Positions 1-4,506 of a DNA stretch of 5,112 nt are shown one piece after another; positions within the stretch are counted from its first letter, which is position 1; each line of letters begins with the position of its first letter. This DNA is from JAEZVV01 sp036652035 (GTDB lineage: Bacteria > Pseudomonadota > Gammaproteobacteria > Burkholderiales > Burkholderiaceae_F): NCBI GenBank assembly GCA_036652035.1, contig JAVVWR010000101.1, forward strand, positions 1 through 5,112, given 5' to 3'. Made by a program: the position numbers and the translations under genes. The notes under the pieces are model-generated. The model was given only the letters and a program-made list of their open reading frames with translations, did no database searches and was not told the DNA's origin.

Positions 1-2
1 CG

Positions 3-401
3 GCCGCCGTGGCCCAGGTGCAGGTTGATCATGCGTGGGCGCGAGCCACTGTGGTGGGGCAGAAAGGCACGGGTGCGTTCATGACGATCACCGCGCCGGC
101 TGGCGCTCGCCTGGTGGGCGCCACCAGCCCGGTCGCTGGTGTGGTCGAGATCCATGAGATGGCGATGGACGGCAGCGTGATGCGGATGCGCGCCCTGCCC
201 AAGGGACTGGAGCTGCCGGCCGGCAAGGCGGTCGAGTTCAAGCCTGGCGGCTACCACGTGATGCTGATGGATTTGAAGGAGCCGCTCAAGGATGGCACCC
301 GGCTCAAGCTCGAGCTCAAGCTCGAAGACAAGGACGGCAAGCTCGTTACCCAGCCACTGGAGATCGATGTGCGGATGGCGCCGCCGGCGCTGAAGCGCTG
401 A
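3..401 (+). CDS. PCuAC-family periplasmic copper chaperone (5' truncated)
   Basis: This is the mature part of a PCuAC (DUF461) copper-binding protein. The family holds Cu(I) in the periplasm and, in characterised members, delivers it to the CuA centre of cytochrome c oxidase. Counting from the GTG codon at 9, the ligand pattern is visible: His49, Met51, Met60, His83 and Met85, with ten residues between His49 and Met60 and an HxM pair after a GGY turn. This closely matches the published H(M)X10MX21HXM motif. The window opens with codons reading Ala-Ala-Val-Ala before Gln-Val, which looks like the end of a Sec signal peptide with an AVA cleavage site. The GTG at 9 is therefore probably an internal valine and the true start lies upstream of the window. 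About 130 residues are visible, a normal mature length. The gene converges on the CopZ-like gene. The family call is firm; the specific copper acceptor is unknown. Confidence 0.87.
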   Translation, partial: AAVAQVQVDHAWARATVVGQKGTGAFMTITAPAGARLVGATSPVAGVVEIHEMAMDGSVMRMRALPKGLELPAGKAVEFKPGGYHVMLMDLKEPLKDGTRLKLELKLEDKDGKLVTQPLEIDVRMAPPALKR

Positions 402-425
402 GGCCCGGTCGCGTTGATCCGGCGG

Positions 426-461
426 CCGGCAAGGCATTGGCTGCTGCGAAGCGCTTGCCGG
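426..461. repeat. Inverted repeat in the convergent gap, possible weak terminator
   Basis: CCGGCAAG (426-433) and CTTGCCGG (454-461) form a perfect 8-bp stem around a 20-nt loop, 24 bases after the PCuAC stop. No T-tract follows on either strand, so it is not a canonical intrinsic terminator. It could still help end transcription between two convergent genes. Confidence 0.35.
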
Positions 462-489
462 GCGATCGGGTCGAGGCCCTCTACGTCCG

Positions 490-503
490 GCGCCAGGTGG
501 CGC
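490..503. repeat. Small hairpin downstream of the CopZ-like gene
   Basis: GCGCC (490-494) and GGCGC (499-503) can pair around the loop AGGT, ten bases beyond the stop of the - strand copper gene. The stem is compact and GC-rich but has no following U-tract in either direction. It may be a weak termination or 3'-end stabilising structure, or chance in GC-rich DNA. Confidence 0.25.
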
Positions 504-513
504 GTGTCATGAG

Positions 514-717
514 CTAAAGCGCTCGAACGGTGTAATCGCCGATGGCCGTGAGCGCGGCCTGGACTTCCTCGATGGTGAGCGGATTGGGGGTTTCGAACAC
601 GGCGCGCGGCGGCTCGAGCGTGACGCTGGCTTCATCAGCCAGGAGGCTCAGCGCCTGGCTGACGCGGGCGACGCAACCCATGCAATGCATGCCGGTGATT
701 TCGAAGCTTTGTTCCAT
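514..717 (-). CDS. CopZ-like heavy-metal-associated (HMA) domain protein
   Basis: This 67-residue protein is a single stand-alone HMA domain. Such proteins are small cytosolic chaperones with a ferredoxin-like fold that carry Cu(I), usually to CopA-type P1B ATPases. The metal loop GMHCMGC is at residues 9-15, with Cys12 and Cys15 as the expected ligands, followed by the typical helix (VARVSQALSLL). The length is that of a complete CopZ/Atx1-like protein, and there is no signal peptide or membrane segment. The ATG at 717 is preceded by GAGAGGA five bases upstream (723-729 on the + strand), a good ribosome binding site that fixes the start. The TAG stop faces the PCuAC gene, giving a tail-to-tail pair of extracytoplasmic and cytosolic copper chaperones. 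No CopA or CueR gene is in the window. Mercury (MerP-like) binding is less likely because no signal peptide is present. Confidence 0.87.
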   Translation of the reverse strand: MEQSFEITGMHCMGCVARVSQALSLLADEASVTLEPPRAVFETPNPLTIEEVQAALTAIGDYTVRAL

Positions 718-722
718 GGCAG

Positions 723-729
723 TCCTCTC
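723..729 (-). promoter_or_regulatory. Ribosome binding site of the CopZ-like gene
   Basis: On the - strand this reads GAGAGGA, five bases before the ATG at 717. It is a clear Shine-Dalgarno match and decides the start. Confidence 0.7.
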
Positions 730-752
730 GGAAGATCGGTGGTTGTGGGGTG

Positions 753-758
753 ATTATC
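753..758 (-). promoter_or_regulatory. Possible -10 element for the CopZ-like gene
   Basis: The - strand reads GATAAT here (5 of 6 matches to TATAAT), 35 bases upstream of the ATG, at a reasonable distance for a short leader. No good -35 lies at 16-18 bp: the nearest partial match, CTTACA (772-777), is only 13 bp away. I looked for a MerR/CueR-type dyad in an extended 19-20 bp spacer and saw none that is convincing. The call rests on the hexamer alone. Confidence 0.3.
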
Positions 759-793
759 GCCGTGACCGGGGTGTAAGATCAGCCGCTATTTCC

Positions 794-811
794 AGCAGTC
801 AAAGCAGTCAA
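794..811 (+). repeat. Tandem 9-bp repeat in the argB leader
   Basis: AGCAGTCAA occurs twice with no spacer (794-802 and 803-811), about 24 bases before the argB start. It does not resemble the AT-rich palindromic ARG box bound by ArgR. Its role, if any, is unknown. Confidence 0.75.
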
Positions 812-825
812 CTCTCCCCTCTCCC
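812..825 (+). repeat. Tandem 7-bp pyrimidine repeat in the argB leader
   Basis: CTCTCCC occurs twice in direct succession (812-818 and 819-825), immediately after the AGCAGTCAA pair. It occupies the place where a Shine-Dalgarno sequence would be expected for argB, and it contains no purine-rich stretch. Confidence 0.7.
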
Positions 826-834
826 TATCCGTCC

Positions 835-1749
835 ATGGACAGCAAGCCACCCTCCGTCCTTTCTGATTCGGTTGCGGCCACGCCGCAGCTCAAGGCCGAG
901 ATCCTGTCGGAAGCTCTGCCTTATATCCGCCGCTTTCACGGCAAGACCATCGTCATCAAATATGGCGGCAACGCCATGACCGACGAGAAGCTCCAGGCCG
1001 CCTTCGCGCACGACGTGGTGTTGCTGAAGCTGGTGGGTATGAATCCGGTGGTGGTTCACGGCGGCGGACCGCAGATCGACGAGGCGCTCGAGCGCATCGG
1101 CAAGAAAAGCGAATTCATCCAGGGCATGCGCGTCACCGACGCCGAGACCATGGAAGTGGTCGAGTGGGTGCTGGCGGGTGAAGTGCAGGGCGACCTGGTG
1201 ATGCTGATCAACCGCTTTGGCGGCCAGGCCGTGGGCCTGACCGGCAAGGACGGCGGCCTGATCCGCGCGCGCCGGCTCAAGATGCAGGACATGAAGGACC
1301 CGACCAAGTTCCACGACGTCGGCCAGGTGGGCGAGATCGAATCGATCAACCCCGCCGTGGTCAAGGCGCTGCAGGACGACGCCTTCATTCCGGTGATCTC
1401 GCCGATCGGTTTCGGTGACGACGGCCTGTCGTACAACATCAACGCCGACCTGGTGGCGGGCAAGATCGCCGAGATTCTCAAGGCCGAGAAGCTGGTGATG
1501 CTGACCAATACGCCGGGCGTGCTCGACAAGAGCGGCCAGCTGCTCTCCGGGCTGACCGCGCGCCAGATCGACGAGCTGTTTGCCGACGGCACGATCTCGG
1601 GCGGCATGCTGCCCAAGATCTCGTCCGCGCTCGAAGCGGCCAAGAGCGGTGTCAACTCGGTCCACATCATTGACGGCCGGGTCGATCACTGCCTGCTGCT
1701 CGAGATCCTCACCGAGCAAGGGGTGGGCACAATGATCAAGTCGCATTGA
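835..1749 (+). CDS. argB: N-acetylglutamate kinase (ArgB)
   Basis: ArgB phosphorylates N-acetyl-L-glutamate with ATP, the second step of arginine biosynthesis, in the cytosol. The 304-residue product has the amino acid kinase fold with all main landmarks: Lys42 in KYGGNAM (equivalent to E. coli Lys8), the HGGGP loop (75-79), GLTGKDGGLI (134-143), YNINAD (200-205), LTNTPGV (223-229) and GGMLPKI (256-262) with Lys261. Before the kinase core there is an extra helix-like segment (about 18-33, ending PYIRRFHGK). An N-terminal helix is characteristic of the hexameric, arginine-inhibited NAGKs, so feedback inhibition by arginine is likely. The ATG at 835 is the only sensible start and gives the length usual for betaproteobacteria, although no Shine-Dalgarno sequence precedes it. 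A strong terminator 20 bases after the stop suggests that argB is its own unit or the end of one. Confidence 0.98.
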   Translation: MDSKPPSVLSDSVAATPQLKAEILSEALPYIRRFHGKTIVIKYGGNAMTDEKLQAAFAHDVVLLKLVGMNPVVVHGGGPQIDEALERIGKKSEFIQGMRVTDAETMEVVEWVLAGEVQGDLVMLINRFGGQAVGLTGKDGGLIRARRLKMQDMKDPTKFHDVGQVGEIESINPAVVKALQDDAFIPVISPIGFGDDGLSYNINADLVAGKIAEILKAEKLVMLTNTPGVLDKSGQLLSGLTARQIDELFADGTISGGMLPKISSALEAAKSGVNSVHIIDGRVDHCLLLEILTEQGVGTMIKSH

Positions 1750-1768
1750 TCGTCTTTCGCCGATGCCA

Positions 1769-1796
1769 GGGGCGCCGCGTGGCGCCCCTCGTTTTT
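1769..1796 (+). terminator. Intrinsic terminator of argB
   Basis: GGGGCGCC (1769-1776) and GGCGCCCC (1781-1788) form a perfect 8-bp GC stem with loop GCGT, followed by TCGTTTTT (1789-1796). It begins 20 bases after the argB stop. This is a canonical Rho-independent terminator. It also argues against any start codon for the next gene within it, such as the in-frame ATG at 1763. Confidence 0.92.
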
Positions 1797-1834
1797 GGGC
1801 GCTGCCCCTCGTCACGACTCTGATCGCCGCCACC

Positions 1835-2485
1835 ATGGATCTCTGGTTCTTCGACCTCGACGACACCTTGCACGATGCCTCGCATGCCATGTTTGCAACA
1901 ATCGACGCGCGCATGGCTGACTATGTTCATGGGCATCTCAAGCTCGATCGGGACGCGGCCGATCGTCTGCGCCGCGAGTATTTGCAGCGCTATGGCGCGA
2001 CCTTGTTGGGGCTGGTGCGCCACCATGGTGTCGATCCCCATCATTTTCTCAAGCAGACCCACGACTTCGATATCGCAGCGCACCTGCGTGCCGAGCGCGG
2101 TATCGGCGAGTTTCTGGCGCGCCTGCCGGGGCGCAAGGTGCTGCTGACCAACGCCCCGGCGCGCTACGCCACGACCGTGCTGCGTGAACTGGCGATCGGG
2201 CATCGCTTTTCGCGCCAGATCACGATCGAGGGCATGCGGCTTCACGGCCAGTGGCGGCCCAAGCCTTCGCGCTCGATGCTGCGGGCGATGCTGGCGCGTG
2301 AGCGGGTGCCGGCGGCGCGCGCGGTCCTGGTCGAAGACAGCCTGCCCAACCTCAAATCGGCCAAGTCGCTCGGGTTGCGGACCGTGCTCGTGACCGGGCA
2401 CCGCCATGGCCGGGTGCAGCGCCCGCCGTATGTGGATGCCATGGTCAGTTCGGTGCTCGAACTGCCGCGCCGGTCTGGGCTGTGA
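1835..2485 (+). CDS. HAD-superfamily hydrolase, pyrimidine 5'-nucleotidase-like
   Basis: This 216-residue soluble protein is a HAD phosphohydrolase most like the pyrimidine 5'-nucleotidase (yeast Sdt1-type) subgroup, which dephosphorylates nucleoside monophosphates such as UMP and CMP. The four HAD motifs are present: FFDLDDTL with nucleophile Asp7 and acid/base Asp9, LLTNAP with Thr105, Lys143 in RPKPS, and LVEDS with Glu167/Asp168. The helical stretch between motifs I and II (about 15-90) is the cap that sets substrate choice. An in-frame ATG at 1763 would start inside the argB terminator and add an unrelated tail, so I chose the ATG at 1835, whose product begins MDLWFFDLDDT as family members do. 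No clear ribosome binding site precedes it. A gene of this type commonly lies between argB and slmA in betaproteobacteria. The substrate is inferred; a role in phosphoglycolate or other phosphate ester turnover cannot be excluded. Confidence 0.85.
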   Translation: MDLWFFDLDDTLHDASHAMFATIDARMADYVHGHLKLDRDAADRLRREYLQRYGATLLGLVRHHGVDPHHFLKQTHDFDIAAHLRAERGIGEFLARLPGRKVLLTNAPARYATTVLRELAIGHRFSRQITIEGMRLHGQWRPKPSRSMLRAMLARERVPAARAVLVEDSLPNLKSAKSLGLRTVLVTGHRHGRVQRPPYVDAMVSSVLELPRRSGL

Positions 2486-2493
2486 GCGAAGTC

Positions 2494-2509
2494 GGCGGCG
2501 CGAGCCGCT
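2494..2509 (+). repeat. Small GCGA-loop hairpin between the nucleotidase gene and sppA
   Basis: GCGGC (2495-2499) and GCCGC (2504-2508) pair around GCGA, a GNRA-type tetraloop, with a possible extra G-U pair at the base (2494/2509). A run of eight Ts lies at 2531-2538, but 22 bases separate it from the stem, too far for a normal intrinsic terminator. The 65-bp gap holds no other structure I can support. Confidence 0.3.
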
Positions 2510-2540
2510 AAGCTTTATCCCGAATTCCTCTTTTTTTTGC

Positions 2541-2545
2541 GGAGA
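2541..2545 (+). promoter_or_regulatory. Ribosome binding site of sppA
   Basis: GGAGA ends five bases before the ATG at 2551, a well-spaced Shine-Dalgarno sequence directly after the T8 tract. It fixes the sppA start. Confidence 0.75.
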
Positions 2546-2550
2546 CCTCG

Positions 2551-4389
2551 ATGGCCTCTCGTCCCGGTTTGATCCGGCGTCTGTTCGGTGCGCTCTGGTG
2601 GCTGCTTGATGCCAGCCGCCGCCTCGTTCTCAACCTGGTGTTCCTCGGTCTGCTGGCGGCAGTGGCCTGGTGGTGGTTTGCCGATCACGGGCCGGAGTTG
2701 AAGAAAGACACGGTCCTGATCCTCGATCTCAACGGTCGCATCGTCGAGCAGTACACGGCCGGCGCGCGTGAGGCGGCGATCGCCCAGGCCCTGGGCCGCA
2801 AGGAGCCCGAGAGCCAGCTGCGCGACGTGCTTGACGTGTTGGCCGCCGCAGCCGAGGACCCTGACATCAAGAGCGTGCTCTTGATGCTCGACGACTTGGA
2901 TGGCGCGGGCCTGGCTTCGCTGCGCGAGGTCGGCGCGGCGATCGACCGCTTCAAGCAGAGTGGCAAACCGGTGGTGGCCTGGGGTTCGTCCTTCGACCAG
3001 AAGCAGTACGCGCTCGCCGCTCACGCTGACGAGATCTACATGCATCCCTTTGGCAACGTGCTCTTGAAGGGCCTGGGCGGGTACCGTTTCTATTACGGCG
3101 ACGCGATCGAAAAGCTGGGCGTCAAGGTCCACGTCTTCAAGGTTGGCGCTTTCAAGAGCTTCCCCGAGCCGTTCATCCGTAATGCACCGTCGGCCGATGC
3201 GCTGGCCGACGAAGCCTTCTGGCTCGACAACGCCTGGAGCCAGCTGGCGGGCGGAATCGAATCGTCGCGCCAGCTGCCGGCGGGCAGCGTGATGGCCTAC
3301 ATCAACGCGCTACCGGGCTCGCTGGAGGCGGTCGGTGGCGACGCGGCCAAGCTGGCGCTGCAGTCCAAGCTGGTTGATGGCCTCAAGACCCGCGACGAAT
3401 TGCGGGCGCTGATGATCGAGCGCGGCGCCCGGGACGACAAGACCAAGAGCTTCCGGCAGATCGACCACATGGCCTATCTCGATACGCTCGAGGCTGACAC
3501 CGGCAAGGGCGGCGCGGTGGGCGTGATCGTCGCCGAAGGCGAGATCATCGACGGCAAGGCCGAGCCCGGCACGGTGGGCGATCTCTCCACCATCGCCCTG
3601 ATTCGTCGCGCCCGTGACGACGACCGCATTCAGGCCTTGGTGGTGCGGATCGACTCGCCCGGCGGCAGCGCGGTGGCGAGCGAAGTGATTCGGCGCGAAC
3701 TGGAAATCACGCGCGCCGCCGGCAAGCCGGTGATCGTCTCGATGGGCGATGTGGCGGCTTCGGGCGGTTACTGGATCTCGATGGCGGCCGACGAGGTGAT
3801 TGCCGATCCGGCCACCATCACCGGCTCGATCGGCGTGTTTGGCATCCTGCCGACCTTCGAGACCACGCTGAGCAAGGTCGGCGTGGCCACCGGCGGCGTC
3901 ACCACCGCCTGGCTGGCGGGCGCGATGGACCCGCGTCGCCCGCTCGATCCGCGCACCGGCGAACTGATCCAGGCCGGCGTGGGCCGCATTTATCGCGATT
4001 TCATCACGCTCGCGGCGGCTGCTCGCAAGACCACGCCCGAGAAGATCAACGAGGTGGCGCAGGGCCGCGTGTGGACCGGGGTTCAGGCGCAGGAGCGCAA
4101 CCTGGTCGATCGCCTGGGCGGTTTCGACGACGCGCTTGCCGCGGCTCGCACCCGGGCCCAATTGCCCGATGACGCCGCGGTGGTTTTTGTTGAACAGGAC
4201 GTGCGCGTGTTTTCAAGCTGGTTCGAGCTGTTCTTCATGCGCGCGCGCGCCGAACTGGCGCGGGCCAGCGGCGCCGCGCTGGTGCCGGCCGAACTGCGCC
4301 GTCCGATCGAGCAGGAGGCCGCGTGGCTGCGCGCGGCGGCGGCCAAGCCGCTCGCGCCCATCACGCATTGCCTGTGTGAGCCGAAGTAA
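2551..4389 (+). CDS. sppA: Signal peptide peptidase SppA, 67-kDa type (protease IV)
   Basis: SppA is an inner-membrane serine protease that degrades signal peptides left in the membrane after secretion. The 612-residue product is the long, two-domain form (E. coli protein about 618). It has a short basic cytosolic tail, one membrane anchor at about 25-43 (LVLNLVFLGL into AAVAWWWF), and a large periplasmic part. The N-terminal half carries the general base Lys202 in FKSFPEPFIR, matching E. coli Lys209 in YKSAVEPFIR. The C-terminal S49 peptidase domain carries SPGGS (369-373) and nucleophile Ser404 in AASGGYWIS, matching E. coli Ser409. TGSIGVFG (424-431) and GRVWTG (505-510) are further conserved blocks. 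The only cysteines, 607 and 609, sit in the last residues (HCLC). A good ribosome binding site fixes the start. It lies 65 bp after the nucleotidase gene and could be co-transcribed with it. Confidence 0.96.
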   Translation: MASRPGLIRRLFGALWWLLDASRRLVLNLVFLGLLAAVAWWWFADHGPELKKDTVLILDLNGRIVEQYTAGAREAAIAQALGRKEPESQLRDVLDVLAAAAEDPDIKSVLLMLDDLDGAGLASLREVGAAIDRFKQSGKPVVAWGSSFDQKQYALAAHADEIYMHPFGNVLLKGLGGYRFYYGDAIEKLGVKVHVFKVGAFKSFPEPFIRNAPSADALADEAFWLDNAWSQLAGGIESSRQLPAGSVMAYINALPGSLEAVGGDAAKLALQSKLVDGLKTRDELRALMIERGARDDKTKSFRQIDHMAYLDTLEADTGKGGAVGVIVAEGEIIDGKAEPGTVGDLSTIALIRRARDDDRIQALVVRIDSPGGSAVASEVIRRELEITRAAGKPVIVSMGDVAASGGYWISMAADEVIADPATITGSIGVFGILPTFETTLSKVGVATGGVTTAWLAGAMDPRRPLDPRTGELIQAGVGRIYRDFITLAAAARKTTPEKINEVAQGRVWTGVQAQERNLVDRLGGFDDALAAARTRAQLPDDAAVVFVEQDVRVFSSWFELFFMRARAELARASGAALVPAELRRPIEQEAAWLRAAAAKPLAPITHCLCEPK

Positions 4390-4391
4390 AA

Positions 4392-4437
4392 GCGGGACTT
4401 CCCGCCCCTCGTTTTGGCGTGGGGCGGGAAGTCCCGC
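4392..4437. terminator. Perfect 17-bp inverted repeat after sppA, likely terminator
   Basis: GCGGGACTTCCCGCCCC (4392-4408) is matched exactly by its reverse complement at 4421-4437 around a 12-nt loop, two bases after the sppA stop. Each arm is itself a small palindrome (GCGGG/CCCGC around a 4-nt loop). The + strand has TTTT only inside the loop (4412-4415), after the left-arm mini-hairpin. On the - strand the long stem is followed directly by TTTT (AAAA at 4388-4391 on the + strand). It probably ends sppA transcription, perhaps using the left-arm hairpin plus loop Us, and may act in both directions. A REP-like repeat is an alternative. Confidence 0.75.
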
Positions 4438-4474
4438 AATCCCGCGCAGCGCCCCAGCCTGGCCTCCGGTAAGC

Positions 4475-4486
4475 TAGCGACCGCTA
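4475..4486. promoter_or_regulatory. Small palindrome upstream of slmA, possible operator
   Basis: TAGCG (4475-4479) and CGCTA (4482-4486) form a palindrome with a 2-bp spacer, 20 bases before the GTG start of slmA. TetR-family regulators often bind such sites near their own gene, but SlmA's known site (GTGAGTACTCAC-like) differs from this one and was not seen in the window. The site is short enough to be chance. Confidence 0.2.
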
Positions 4487-4506
4487 ACAGTTCCCCACCG
4501 GTCACC

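Noticed and set aside
718..834. CueR/MerR-type operator for the CopZ-like gene
   Set aside because: I looked for a dyad in a 19-20 bp spacer upstream of the GATAAT at 753-758. Only a weak CCG/CGG pair is present and no acceptable -35, so I do not call a CueR site.
542..979. 145-codon + strand open frame antisense to the CopZ-like gene and running into argB
   Set aside because: It is Ser/Arg-rich shadow sequence overlapping two well-supported genes, without a family resemblance.
1826..1838. GCCGCCACCATGG, a perfect match to the eukaryotic Kozak consensus at the nucleotidase start
   Set aside because: All surrounding genes are bacterial, and GCC-rich sequence before ATGG is easily produced in GC-rich DNA. 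There is no sign of vector or eukaryotic sequence, so I take it as coincidence.
808..1914. 368-codon open frame on the - strand over argB
   Set aside because: It lies antisense to a certain argB and covers the terminator. Its His/Arg/Asp/Gln-rich translation is typical of a shadow of GC-rich coding DNA, with no recognisable domain.
3310..4161. 283-codon open frame on the - strand over sppA
   Set aside because: It is a mirror-frame shadow within conserved sppA, with skewed composition and no motif or ribosome binding site.
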